64,000 nucleotides of DNA from Thermoguttaceae bacterium (GTDB lineage: Bacteria > Planctomycetota > Planctomycetia > Pirellulales > Thermoguttaceae): contig JANXBW010000007.1 of NCBI GenBank assembly GCA_025060325.1, positions 62,001-126,000 of the forward strand, read 5' to 3'. The position numbers and the translations under genes are program-made. Below, one piece after another: positions 1-8,750 of the stretch. The notes under the pieces are model-generated. The model did no database searches and had not been told where the DNA came from. It saw only the letters and a list, made by a program, of their open reading frames with translations. Position 1 is the stretch's first letter; each line of letters begins with the position of its first letter.

Positions 1-210
1 ACAGCCATCATCGTCGCCTGGTATGGTGTGAATTTTGTCTTCGGAAGCGGTCTTCACTCTTATGGCGAGGGGACGGGTGGCGGGGGTTATGTGGCGCTGG
101 CGCTTGTGCTCAATTGGTTGTTTGTGGGCGCGGCATGGCTCCGATACAAAGCGGAGCTTCTTAGTCCGGGCGAAATCGGCCGGCAGCAACTCTCGGTCGA
201 AAGCGCATAA
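1..210 (+). CDS. Cytochrome c assembly protein (CcsA/CcmF-like), C-terminal fragment
   Basis: This is the 3' end of a gene that begins before the window; the reading frame is open from base 1. The visible 69 residues contain a membrane-like stretch and the motif WYGVNF followed by a conserved-looking GLHSYG and a glycine run. This resembles the last part of CcsA/ResC-type haem-handling proteins of system II cytochrome c maturation, where a WYGVN-FxLGxGLHSYGF motif near the C-terminus is typical. These proteins deliver haem across the membrane to CcsB for attachment to apocytochromes. The window also encodes a protein with two CxxCH haem sites (42944-46342), a possible client. The family call rests on a short fragment. 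Confidence 0.7.
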   Translation, partial: TAIIVAWYGVNFVFGSGLHSYGEGTGGGGYVALALVLNWLFVGAAWLRYKAELLSPGEIGRQQLSVESA

Positions 211-461
211 GCTTTCGATACGATACCCACCCCACTGAAAGCCGGAGTTGCTTAAGCGGGCGCCGCTGCACTGCGACAAAGCGGGAAACCGAGGGTTAGC
301 CCGGCGGCCGCCGTCAGAAACTTTTACCCCTACGGAACAAAGCTTTCGAAGTAGCGGTCGCCTTGGGCGTGCTTCCTCGATGCAAGTAAAAAGGCGCTTA
401 GCCAATTTCGCCCGATTGAGCGATCGAGACATGTACCTCGCAGAACCGAAACCCGCAAGGG

Positions 462-962
462 TTAACTGCCCGCCTCGCCCATAAGTCTGTAGCCGGCCAA
501 GCAACCGGGCTCTTCTTCCACCCAGACCTCGACCTCTTGAGGACTAGGTAGTCCTTTCTCCGCTGCCCGTTTCTCGACCTGCAGGGCAATAAATTCGGCA
601 AGCCGTTCTGCGGTCACATTATCCACATCGATAAGCGCACAAGCCGACCGGGGCAGTTCCAGCGTGCTCCTGCCGCATTGCACCCGAACCTGAGTGCGAT
701 CAAGCGTGATATCAATTGCCGGATTTCGCACCGGCAAGAGCACGCGATCGTTAAGTTCCGACAGTATCTCCCCCGCGAGGGATCTCAGCCGCCTGAAATC
801 GACGATATATCCATACCGACCCAGCTTCCCTCGCCATATCACTTCCACGCGGAAAGTGTGGCCGTGAATAGGTTCGCACCTTGTCCGGCCAAAGGTGATG
901 AAATGGGAAGCCGAAAACGCAAGGCCGGTAATCTTGATAGCAAAAAGCCCCGGGGATGGCAT
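462..962 (-). CDS. queD: 6-carboxy-/6-pyruvoyl-tetrahydropterin synthase family protein
   Basis: A 166-residue T-fold enzyme of the QueD/PTPS family, which acts on dihydroneopterin triphosphate in queuosine (QueD) or biopterin-type pathways. The zinc ligands are visible as His20 (FSASH) and His33/His35 (IHGH), and the usual nucleophile is Cys29, four residues before the first of the paired histidines. A VDF segment near residue 58, LND near 70 and an NVTAE-like segment near 130 also fit the family. The C-terminal acidic VWVEEEPG segment matches the region holding the catalytic Glu. The start at 962 gives the normal family length. No other queuosine gene is visible, so QueD rather than another T-fold paralog is inferred. 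It is divergent from the permease at 1292. Confidence 0.8.
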   Translation of the reverse strand: MPSPGLFAIKITGLAFSASHFITFGRTRCEPIHGHTFRVEVIWRGKLGRYGYIVDFRRLRSLAGEILSELNDRVLLPVRNPAIDITLDRTQVRVQCGRSTLELPRSACALIDVDNVTAERLAEFIALQVEKRAAEKGLPSPQEVEVWVEEEPGCLAGYRLMGEAGS

Positions 963-1291
963 CCTGGGAAGTTCCTATCGGGCTTGATTTGTTCAGGAGC
1001 CAAGGACGACCTGTGTAGACCCCAAAACCGATTGGGGTAAGCACAGCTTTTGCCTGTCTAAGTTTACCGGTCTAAAAAGTCAGAATTGTACCGCTCCGCC
1101 GCGACCACGTATTATCTTGGCCGAACTGCGGCCGCAATTTGGGGACGTAATCCGAGCGGCAACGACTCCTGCGCAACGGAAGGATTACGAACGGGGGCCT
1201 CTCTTTAATAGGGAAGCTATGGCCGCGGATTGGCCCATGTTGTCTGCGGAAAGATCCGCCAGCTGCAAAACCACAAGGCATCTTTCGACGC
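963..1291. other. Divergent intergenic region
   Basis: This 329-base stretch separates two divergently transcribed genes and presumably holds both promoters. No convincing -35/-10 pair, RNA or short gene was recognised. Confidence 0.4.
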
Positions 1292-2434
1292 ATGTATCCT
1301 GCGATTATCGACCGGTATTTGCTTCGCCAATACTTCTGGACGGCCTTGATAACCGCCATCGGCGTGGTCGGCCTATTTGTGATCTTCGATGGCTTCACAA
1401 ATTTGGAAGAGTTCCTCCGCGCGGCGGAAAAGCATGGGGGACTTCTGCCCCTTCTTGCCCGGTATTATGCATCACAAGCAGTGATGGTCTTTGATCGCAG
1501 TGCCTCGCTGGTGACACTTATTGCCGCCATGTTTACGATCACCTGGATCCAGCGGCATAACGAAATGACGGCGCTTCTGGCTGCAGGTATCCCCCGATGG
1601 CGGGTCATCTTGCCGGTGGGGGTTGCGTCCGCAGCGATTATTTTCTTAGCGGCGGCCAATCGGGAGATCGTCATTCCTCAACTACGGGATCAACTTGCCC
1701 AGCGGCCGCAGGATTTGATAGGGGATCGAGCCTTGCCATTTGTGCCGCGATTTGATCGGCAGACAAACATCCTGTTCCGTGGTCGCGCGTGTTATCGAGA
1801 GGGCAAACGGATCGCTGAGCCGAACCTTCTCCTTCCGCCGGAACTAGGCAGGCTTGGCCGGCAACTTTCCGCCCAGGTAGCGTTTTATCAACCCGCCGGC
1901 AAGGCTTACCCAAGTGGCTACCTCTTAAAAGGAGTCAACCGGCCAGCGAATATTGCTGAATTGCCGTCGGTGTGGCTGGGCGATTCCCCCGTCATAATCA
2001 CGCCTCGAGATGCGCCTAATTGGCTTAAGCCTGATGAATGCTTTGTTGTCACTTCCATCGATTTCGACCAGCTATGCGGTGGGACCGCCTTTCGCCAGTT
2101 TTCGTCAACTGCCTCGCTGATACGTGCCCTTCGAAATGCTAGTTTAGACTTGGGTGCGGACATCCGAGTGACCATCCATGCCCGGATCGTGCAGCCGCTG
2201 GCAGATTTCACCCTGCTTTTTTTGGGGTTGCCCCTGGTCATTCAGCGAGAAAACCGCAACGTGTTCGCAGCCATCGCCCTGTGTACGGTACTGACAGCAG
2301 CTTTTTTCGTAGTTTCTCTGGGGTTTCAACAATTGGGCGCGGCCTACTACATTGCACCCGCACTCGCCGCATGGGGGCCGCTTATGATCTTCGTTCCGGT
2401 GGCTTCCGTTCTTGCCGAAACTATCTGGGAGTAA
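1292..2434 (+). CDS. LptF/LptG family permease
   Basis: A 380-residue membrane protein of the YjgP/YjgQ family, the permease half of the ABC transporter that moves lipopolysaccharide or related lipids from the inner membrane toward the outer membrane. The N-terminus (IIDRYLLRQYFW, then a long hydrophobic helix) is diagnostic. There are about three membrane helices in the first 110 residues, a periplasmic beta-rich domain (about 120-270), and three helices at the C-terminus (LLFLGLPLVI and following). The conserved helix-loop with ITWIQRHNEM and AAGIPRW corresponds to the region contacting LptB. Only one permease is present here; a second copy or LptB must lie elsewhere. LptF and LptG cannot be told apart from this sequence alone. 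Confidence 0.85.
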   Translation: MYPAIIDRYLLRQYFWTALITAIGVVGLFVIFDGFTNLEEFLRAAEKHGGLLPLLARYYASQAVMVFDRSASLVTLIAAMFTITWIQRHNEMTALLAAGIPRWRVILPVGVASAAIIFLAAANREIVIPQLRDQLAQRPQDLIGDRALPFVPRFDRQTNILFRGRACYREGKRIAEPNLLLPPELGRLGRQLSAQVAFYQPAGKAYPSGYLLKGVNRPANIAELPSVWLGDSPVIITPRDAPNWLKPDECFVVTSIDFDQLCGGTAFRQFSSTASLIRALRNASLDLGADIRVTIHARIVQPLADFTLLFLGLPLVIQRENRNVFAAIALCTVLTAAFFVVSLGFQQLGAAYYIAPALAAWGPLMIFVPVASVLAETIWE

Positions 2435-2756
2435 CTCCGAGGAGGTTTATTCATTTGCGCGGGCCGGCCGGCAACAGAAGCCAAACTACGCCTTGCGCGG
2501 CGGAATTGGTGGCCAGCTACTCGTTTACGCTGACGCCAGCAAATCGAGCGGATTACCCGGCCAGCTAGGCGCGGGTACTTCCCACCGAAGGACAGATTCA
2601 GCTCGCCTGAGAAGATTCGAAAGAAAACGGATAGCCGCCCCTCGCTCCAAGTCGACGTGGAACCGGCGAAAGAAGGCTCGTAAACGTCCGGGATCTTCCG
2701 GTGCGGAGAAAGACGGTGTCAACCGCCTATGAAAAGCCACCCAGCGGCCAGGCCGT
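2435..2756. other. Intergenic region between convergent genes
   Basis: About 320 bases between the ends of two convergent genes. Short open frames here look like chance. No strong terminator hairpin was seen. Confidence 0.35.
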
Positions 2757-4301
2757 CTACCAAAAGTTGCTTCCCGGGTCGTCCCAAGCGCTCCTTGGGC
2801 GGGAGGAGCTTCCACCGGTTTGTCCGCTTCCACCAGAGGAGGCAGCAGCGGGAGCACCCTGGCCGGACGCCGGTGCGCTTGAGGCGCTAACAGCTGCCCC
2901 ACCCGGAGCCTGGGGAGCGGCTGGTGGTCCCCCTGGCCCAGCGGACGCCAGACCGGGGCTGCCGACCCCGGCAGGAGCAGCTCCCGACAGGGCCGCAAGA
3001 CATTCCTTCGGGGTTATCACTCCGTCGTTGTCCAGATCGTACCGGAGGAATTCCGCTACCACCGAGTCATTCCAGCTGGTGGCATATTCGGCCATCGAAA
3101 CCTGCCCGTCTTCGTCTTTATCACGACTGACGAACCAATCCGGGAGACCTTGCGGCAAGAGTTCGTGGGGACGCCGGAACCGCACAAATCGCGTCCCGTT
3201 ATTAGGAGTGGGCGAAGACTGTTGCCCTCCACCCCCCGGACTAACCACCTGTGGCGGCGGAGCCGAACCAGGTGGTCCACCCGAAGGACCTTCCCGCCGC
3301 CGGCCGAAATCTGCCGCGTACTGCTGCAATTCCTCGAGCGTAATCACCCCATCCCCGTTCCGGTCCATTTCTTTTGGATTACCCCGGAGCTCGCCCCACT
3401 CATCTTGCTCGAGGCGACCGGATTGGTTCCTATCGTTTCGGCGGAGAATGCTCTCGGCAAATTCGCGGATCCGCCTCTCCCGATCCGGATCGGACCCGGC
3501 CACTGACCTAGCACCGCCGGAAATGGGGCTAGCAGTCGGTGCGGTCAAATAGCGGCTGAGGGACATGGATAAAGCAACGCCCTGGCCGAAGCTGAGCGTT
3601 GCAGCCTCCGCTGAGGAGACACCGAAGCCTGGCACTAAACTGGGCCCAGGAGGCGCATTATTCGAAGAATTCGAAGAAGAGGACGACGATCGCTGTGGCT
3701 GCTGCGAGGTCTGCCCGCCCCTCTGCTGCCCGGAAGAAGAGCCACGATCGGACCCCCGATCCCCAGAACGGGAATCCCCTCGTGATCGTGCGGCCTCTAT
3801 CGCTCGGTCGATCGGTATGGGGCGGTTGGGATCCAGCCCGGCTCGCTCAGCCATAAAAGTGAAGAAGCGTCGCCGCTCCTCAGGGATCTCCCGAGGATCG
3901 ATCACTCCATCCCGGTTTGTATCAAGGCTTCGCAAAAAGCCTTCAAAACGGCTGGAGCGATCGGATGATCCCCCTTCAGAACGTCCGCGGTCGCCCTCGG
4001 GCCTGCCGAACCCTCGGCCTGGTCCGAAACCACCAGGAGGCCCGAAAGGCATCTGCCCGGGCATCCCACCCCGCATCCAGGGGGGACCTCCACCCTCCGG
4101 GCGCACAAAGCTGCCGGGTCCCCGATCACCTCCGAAACCGCCAAAACCTCCGGGAGGGCCGAAAAACATCGGTGGGCCGCCGCCCGGAAATCCCCCCATA
4201 TCAGGACCGCCAGGCCCCCATTGAGCCAACGACAACCCAGCGGACCACGTCAGAATGCTCACGGCGGCCAGAGCGAATGATTCGAATATCTCGACACGCA
4301 T
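2757..4301 (-). CDS. Secreted EF-hand protein with Gly/Pro-rich linkers
   Basis: A 514-residue exported protein. The chosen start at 4301 places a signal peptide (MRVEIFESF..., cleavage probably after SLAQ) at the N-terminus; an upstream in-frame start would add 21 residues in front of it. After a glycine/proline/phenylalanine-rich segment come EF-hand loops: DTNRDGVIDPRE, DRNQSGRLEQDE, DRNGDGVITLEE, DKDEDGQVSMAE and DLDNDGVITPKE. That gives five candidate calcium loops in three clusters, joined by Ser/Gln- and Pro-rich spacers, with a Pro/Gly/Ala/Ser-rich tail. Planctomycetes encode many exported EF-hand proteins of unknown role; calcium binding is likely from the loops, while the physiological function is unknown. 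Its antisense strand also shows long open frames caused by the biased composition. Confidence 0.8.
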   Translation of the reverse strand: MRVEIFESFALAAVSILTWSAGLSLAQWGPGGPDMGGFPGGGPPMFFGPPGGFGGFGGDRGPGSFVRPEGGGPPWMRGGMPGQMPFGPPGGFGPGRGFGRPEGDRGRSEGGSSDRSSRFEGFLRSLDTNRDGVIDPREIPEERRRFFTFMAERAGLDPNRPIPIDRAIEAARSRGDSRSGDRGSDRGSSSGQQRGGQTSQQPQRSSSSSSNSSNNAPPGPSLVPGFGVSSAEAATLSFGQGVALSMSLSRYLTAPTASPISGGARSVAGSDPDRERRIREFAESILRRNDRNQSGRLEQDEWGELRGNPKEMDRNGDGVITLEELQQYAADFGRRREGPSGGPPGSAPPPQVVSPGGGGQQSSPTPNNGTRFVRFRRPHELLPQGLPDWFVSRDKDEDGQVSMAEYATSWNDSVVAEFLRYDLDNDGVITPKECLAALSGAAPAGVGSPGLASAGPGGPPAAPQAPGGAAVSASSAPASGQGAPAAASSGGSGQTGGSSSRPRSAWDDPGSNFW

Positions 4302-4465
4302 GGAACAGCCAACCGCGTGTCTAAATCGGGGGGAAGGTGTGCCCCGCATGCTTAAAGCCCTCACACTGACGTCCGTTGATGCGAACCACCTGCGGCCGCT
4401 GAACCCGGTACTCGAAATTGACCTACACTGCCACCGGTGCCATTCTGAGTCACCAAATATCCCGA

Positions 4466-4491
4466 ACTCAGACTACCGACTCAGACTACCG
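4466..4491. repeat. Tandem repeat, 2 x 13 bp
   Basis: The 13-base unit ACTCAGACTACCG occurs twice head to tail with no mismatch. Its role is unknown, and it could be a chance duplication or a regulator half-site pair. Confidence 0.6.
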
Positions 4492-5041
4492 AAAACCGAG
4501 TTCTTTCCGGGGCCCCCTTGCAAACGCCGATCAAAGCCCATTTCGGGGTTGTCCTAGGCTTTGGCCTTCGCCGAGTTTCCTGCCTATGGGGCGGTGATGC
4601 GACTTAACACCGTGCCAGTTGTGCTCCGGCCATCGTTACCATGATACGCCCCTGGCTCCGCTGGCACCAACCGGATTCAACCCCTAGCGGAACTCCGCAG
4701 CCAGCGAAGCCTGCTGGCGCGAGGAATTAAAGCGCCATACGAGCAATTCCTAGCCAGCCGGCTCACAGATTCCGGATGCCGTTCGGCTCCCGGTGGGGCG
4801 CAAGGTTTAACAGCAAAAACTCACCGAGCCGACACCCGGCCGGGCTGACGCCCCCTCAGATATTTAAGAACCAACCGCCCTGCAAGTACGGCAGACTTTG
4901 GCCACCTACTTTATGACACAGCGGAATCTTGCAGGTGTCCCTAAATTCTTTAACCCCCGCGGTTCCGGTTAGTTTTCCCTGGGTTGCCCAGGGTGTTTCG
5001 GAGAACTCCCGGTCCAGTCAGAACAAATCTATCAGCCCCCG

Positions 5042-5067
5042 GACTGAAAGGGACTTTCCTTTCAGTC
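5042..5067. other. Perfect 10-bp-stem inverted repeat
   Basis: GACTGAAAGG pairs with CCTTTCAGTC across a 6-base loop. A second hairpin (CCCCC-TTTTT-GGGGG, 5109-5123) follows 40 bases later. There is no T-tract directly after the first stem, so it is not a standard terminator. It could be part of a structured leader or a small RNA for the gene starting at 5468. Confidence 0.45.
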
Positions 5068-5467
5068 ACCGACCTTTTTGGCGGCATGGGAGAGGCCCAG
5101 TCCCTGCCCCCCCTTTTTGGGGGAGCTTCTTGTCGGCCCGCCGAAACCTCTCAATCCCGCCTCGAGGGATGCGCACTTCGGGCAATCCGGCCAACCAATG
5201 GTCCCGCACCCTCACCTGCCATCACCGTGCGCTTCTTGGCGATTTATCGGGCTGTGTCTCTACCCCCCAAAAATGGTACAGCGACATGTGCCCTCTGTGC
5301 TTGGCTGTGCAGGTGATAGCGGAACCTTCGGTGCGGTTGCGGTGTTTAGAGAGTGAACCTCGAAAGCACGCGGGGCTCATGTGGAAACGCGCGGCGTTTG
5401 AGGGTGGTCCAGTAGGTCGGTTGTAGGTGTGTCAGGTTAGGCATCCTTTTTACAAGGAGGAGGTGCG

Positions 5468-6268
5468 ATGAAACCGCGGTGGATTGTCGGACTGGCGCTG
5501 GTGGTGAGTCTTCTAGGCGCAGCCGCTGCATTGGCTCAGCCCCCTGGCCCCGGGCCTGGCCGGTTTGGCCCTCCGGGCATGGGCGCTGGCGGATTCGGCT
5601 TTGGCGGCGGACTGCTCGGGCTGCTGCGCTTAGAGCAGGTGCAGAAGGAACTTGGCATCACCGAGGAGCAGCGGAATAAGCTGCAAGAGGTCGGTCGGCA
5701 GCTAATGGAAGAGGGCCGGGGGCGGTTCCAAGGCCTTCGGGATTTGCCGGAGGATCAAAGGCGGGCCCGCTTTGCCGAACTAATGGAGCAGAGCCGGCAA
5801 CGGGTGGAGGAGGCCGTTAAGCAGGTGCTCAGCGAGCAGCAAGTGAAGCGCCTCAAGCAGATTGAGTTGCAGCAGGCGCTTCAGGCCCCCGGCGGTGTGC
5901 GGGCGTTGACTCGGAAGGACGTTGTAGATGCGCTGGGCCTCAGCGGCGAGCAAGTGGAAAAAATCAATGCCCTTGCTGAGCGAATCCAGGAGCAGATGCG
6001 GGAGGCCTTCCGGCCTGGTGCTGGTCCCGAGGCCCGTGAACAGATGCGTCAGCGAATGGAGCAGCTGCGGACTGAAGCTCGGGCAGAAGTGGAAAAGATT
6101 CTCACCGCTGAGCAACTCGGCAAGCTAAAAGAGCTTCTCGGCGAGCCCTTCCGGTTAGAAATGCCGCGGTTTGGACCACCGCGAGGTGAAGGTGCTCCGC
6201 CTCAGGGCGGCGAAGGTGGGCGTCGAGGCCGTGTCCGCGGTGGTGAGCGTCAAGGCGCCCAGACCTAA
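5468..6268 (+). CDS. Secreted Spy/CpxP-like helical protein
   Basis: A 266-residue exported protein with a clear signal peptide (IVGLALVVSLLGAAAALAQ, cleavage about residue 24), then a Pro/Gly/Phe linker and two long charged helical segments. Each segment opens with a pattern like LGITEEQRNKL or LGLSGEQVEKI, followed by Arg/Glu/Gln-rich helices and a LxxEQxxxLKE element. This resembles LTxxQ-type periplasmic proteins (Spy/CpxP), which bind unfolded proteins or sense envelope stress. The C-terminus is Pro/Gly/Arg-rich. The start is fixed by a strong AAGGAGGAGG site 5 bases upstream. The chaperone role is inferred from the helical repeat pattern only; such proteins are common and uncharacterised in planctomycetes. 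Confidence 0.75.
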   Translation: MKPRWIVGLALVVSLLGAAAALAQPPGPGPGRFGPPGMGAGGFGFGGGLLGLLRLEQVQKELGITEEQRNKLQEVGRQLMEEGRGRFQGLRDLPEDQRRARFAELMEQSRQRVEEAVKQVLSEQQVKRLKQIELQQALQAPGGVRALTRKDVVDALGLSGEQVEKINALAERIQEQMREAFRPGAGPEAREQMRQRMEQLRTEARAEVEKILTAEQLGKLKELLGEPFRLEMPRFGPPRGEGAPPQGGEGGRRGRVRGGERQGAQT

Positions 6269-7043
6269 TCACGGGGAGTCGCCAGATCCCCGCACGGTTG
6301 GAACCCAAGGCGAGGTAGCTGATAAGCAGCTGGCGTAAAGACCTAGCCAATTGCCGGAGCGGGTGAGCGGCCTTGGGGAGGTGGAAAACTGCCCCAGGGT
6401 GGCGAGTCCGGCATAGGGGATCAAAGCGCCCGGGAGAGCTTTGGCGACACAAGGCCAAGTGCATCTCTCGGGCGCTTGCCCTTAAGGGACGGTCGCCCAC
6501 CCGACTCCGCAAGGATCGTTTTTTGGATCCGAAAACCTAAAGGGACAGGCTTTTTCGTGTCGGTGGCCGTACCCGCTTAAGGGGCGGAGCGTACAGGTCG
6601 AGGCCATCGCGCAAAGGAGCTCGGGATTTGGGCTTGTCACGCGATTGTGTGGGCAAGCCGGCGCGTGAAAGGGCCGTCACAAGGTTGCGACCGTTCGGTG
6701 GTTGAACTGCTTGAAAAGCACGTTACTGGGCCAGGCCACATGGTAGTGACGGAATGATAACTGCACAGGTGATGATCGAGTGGGATGTGAGTTGCGGGCA
6801 GCTTTAAGGGACCGGGGATGTGCAAGTTAAAGCCAGGTTTTTAGGCTGGGAGGCGAAATTGGCCTGGGCGGGCTCGGTGGCCGGAAAAATTGATTCCGGA
6901 TAGTCGGTTGGGGGGTTATGGTAAGAAGGGGGGCAGGAAAAACTTAACTGAGGGGTAAGGCGACGTAGGGATGCGTCGCTCCCGAGGGTGAGATCGCCGG
7001 CAAACCTTTGTCCGGATAGCAGCTATCGGCCAGGATTGGTGCC
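6269..7043. other. Intergenic region with structured leader of gspE
   Basis: No gene is supported in these 775 bases. A weak 6-bp hairpin (6272-6292) lies just after the preceding stop. The last 85 bases before gspE contain three consecutive hairpins, annotated separately. Confidence 0.4.
6960..7029 (+). promoter_or_regulatory. Candidate structured 5' leader of gspE
   Basis: Three adjacent inverted repeats precede gspE. GCGACG pairs with CGTCGC (6960-6979). CCGG at 6997-7000, extended by CAAA/TTTG, pairs with CCGG at 7012-7015. GATAG (7015-7019) pairs with CTATC (7023-7027), extendable with CC/GG. The second and third stems share CCGG at 7012-7015, so they are mutually exclusive. The third ends just before the AGGA ribosome-binding site (7032-7035). 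This could be a regulatory switch; no known riboswitch class was matched. Confidence 0.35.
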
Positions 7044-8750
7044 ATGGACATCGCTGAAGTTTTGCTGAGAAAAGGACTAGTGGATTCGCAGAAGCTGGAG
7101 CAGGCCAAAGCCGCCGCCGGGGACGGTGCGCGCCTGGACCAAGCGCTTGTCCGCCTTGGCTTGGTCCAGGAGGAGGCTTTGCTACGCGCTTTGGGCGAGG
7201 AGGTGGGCCTCCAGTATGTCGACTTGTCGGAAGTAGAAATTGACCTATCGCTTTTGAAGCGGTTTCCCCTCCGGCTGATCCACCGCGAGGCTATCTTCCC
7301 CATCCAACAGAAGAACGGGGCGATTGTCGTCGCCACGAGTGACCCCTTTAACCTTTATCCTCTGGACGAAGTAAGTGTGGCCACCGGCAAAACAGTTGTG
7401 CCGGTGTTAGCAAGTCGGTCGGAAATCAACAAGCTCATCAAGACCTACCTGGGCGTGGGTAGCGAGACGATCGAGGGACTGCTGGCCCAGGCCCAAGAGG
7501 ACGAAATCGAAGTGCTCGATCAGGGCGAGGGCGACGGTTCGGAACTGTCCCAGATGGCCCAAGAGCCTTCGGTTGTCCGATTAGTCAACGAGATTTTGTT
7601 GGAAGCGCTTGAGTTAGGGGCAAGCGACGTCCACATCGAGCCGCAAGCCTCTGGACTCCAAATTCGTTACCGACTGGATGGCGTGCTCCATCCGCAGCCG
7701 GTGCCGCCGGAGATCACGCGTTTCCAAGCAGCAATCGTTAGCCGCATCAAGATTATGGCCCGGCTCAATATCGCGGAGCGCCGCCTGCCTCAGGATGGTC
7801 GCATCCAGCTGAAAGTAGCCGGCCGGGAGGTGGACATCCGCGTGTCCATCATCCCCACTGTTCACGGCGAAGGGGTGGTGCTGCGTATCCTCGATAAAGG
7901 GGCGATGGAGTTTACCCTCTCCCGGCTGGGGATGAACGATCGGCTCCTGGCGATGTTCCGGGAGCTCATCCGGTTGCCACACGGGATCATTCTGGTCACC
8001 GGCCCGACTGGATCCGGGAAAACCACGACGCTTTATAGTGCGCTCCTGGAGATTCGCAATCCGGGCATCAAAATCATCACGACCGAAGACCCGGTGGAAT
8101 ATCAGTTAGAAGGCATTAGCCAAATCCAGGTCCATCCGAAGATAGGACTGACCTTTGCCCATTCGCTGCGAAGCATCTTGCGTCACGACCCGGATGTCAT
8201 TTTGGTGGGCGAAATCCGCGACCTGGAGACGGCCGAAAATGCCATTCAGGCCGCTTTGACTGGTCACCTTGTGTTTAGCACTTTGCACACCAATGATGCG
8301 GCAAGTGCCTACACCCGATTAATCGACATGGGAGTCGAGCCATTCTTGGTCTCAAGCACGGTGGAGGCGGTGATGGCCCAGCGGCTCGTGCGAACTCTCT
8401 GCGAGCATTGCAAGGAGCCATACCTGCCCAAACCTGAGGAATTGCCGGACGATTTCCCGCGAGAGCGGCTGAAAGATACGGTGATTTTTCGGCCGGTAGG
8501 ATGCAAAGCTTGTCGACATGTTGGCTACAAGGGCCGAGTCGGTCTCTTTGAACTTTTGGTCAGCACCAGCCGGATTCGTCAACTGGCCCACGATCGGGCA
8601 AGCAGTTGGGCTATTCAGCAGGCAGCCGTCGAGGAGGGCATGCGTCTTCTGCGTCAGGACGGTTGGGAGAAGGTCCTGGCGGGGCGAACAACCATCGAGG
8701 AAGTCGTTCGCGTGACCAAAGGCAACGACATAGCTTACGCTCATGCCTGA
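7044..8750 (+). CDS. gspE: Type II secretion ATPase GspE
   Basis: A 568-residue cytoplasmic hexameric ATPase that powers pseudopilus assembly. An N-terminal GspE-N/MshEN-type domain spans roughly residues 1-150. The catalytic part has Walker A GPTGSGKT (Gly320-Thr327), an Asp-box region (TTEDPVEYQ), Walker B (ILVGEIRD) and a His-box (FSTLHTND). A tetracysteine zinc site is present as Cys453/Cys456 and Cys487/Cys490, which is typical of GspE/PilB. AGGA lies 8 bases before the start. It opens a cluster of pseudopilin genes, so GspE is preferred over the type IV pilus homolog PilB; an archaeal-type origin is excluded by the N-domain. It overlaps gspF by 8 bases, which suggests translational coupling. 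Confidence 0.93.
   Translation: MDIAEVLLRKGLVDSQKLEQAKAAAGDGARLDQALVRLGLVQEEALLRALGEEVGLQYVDLSEVEIDLSLLKRFPLRLIHREAIFPIQQKNGAIVVATSDPFNLYPLDEVSVATGKTVVPVLASRSEINKLIKTYLGVGSETIEGLLAQAQEDEIEVLDQGEGDGSELSQMAQEPSVVRLVNEILLEALELGASDVHIEPQASGLQIRYRLDGVLHPQPVPPEITRFQAAIVSRIKIMARLNIAERRLPQDGRIQLKVAGREVDIRVSIIPTVHGEGVVLRILDKGAMEFTLSRLGMNDRLLAMFRELIRLPHGIILVTGPTGSGKTTTLYSALLEIRNPGIKIITTEDPVEYQLEGISQIQVHPKIGLTFAHSLRSILRHDPDVILVGEIRDLETAENAIQAALTGHLVFSTLHTNDAASAYTRLIDMGVEPFLVSSTVEAVMAQRLVRTLCEHCKEPYLPKPEELPDDFPRERLKDTVIFRPVGCKACRHVGYKGRVGLFELLVSTSRIRQLAHDRASSWAIQQAAVEEGMRLLRQDGWEKVLAGRTTIEEVVRVTKGNDIAYAHA

Larger units (their letters stand above)
4302..5467. other. Long intergenic region with hairpins and a short tandem repeat
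   Basis: No gene is supported in these 1166 bases. They contain a two-copy 13-bp tandem repeat (4466-4491), a perfect 10-bp-stem hairpin (5042-5067) and a C5-T5-G5 hairpin (5109-5123). A strong ribosome-binding site for the next gene lies at the right end (AAGGAGGAGG before 5468). Confidence 0.4.

Noticed and set aside
3565-4224. Proline-rich 219-codon frame opposite the EF-hand gene
   Set aside because: It is the antisense of Gly/Pro-rich coding sequence; the minus strand has a signal peptide and EF-hand loops.
4929-5426. 165-codon plus-strand frame in the long gap
   Set aside because: It spans strong hairpins, has no ribosome-binding site and shows no family; two other frames are open over the same bases.
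6960-7043. Cyclic-di-GMP (GEMM) riboswitch in the gspE leader
   Set aside because: A GCAAACC stretch is present, but the second receptor helix and the expected GACGCAAAGCC element are not.
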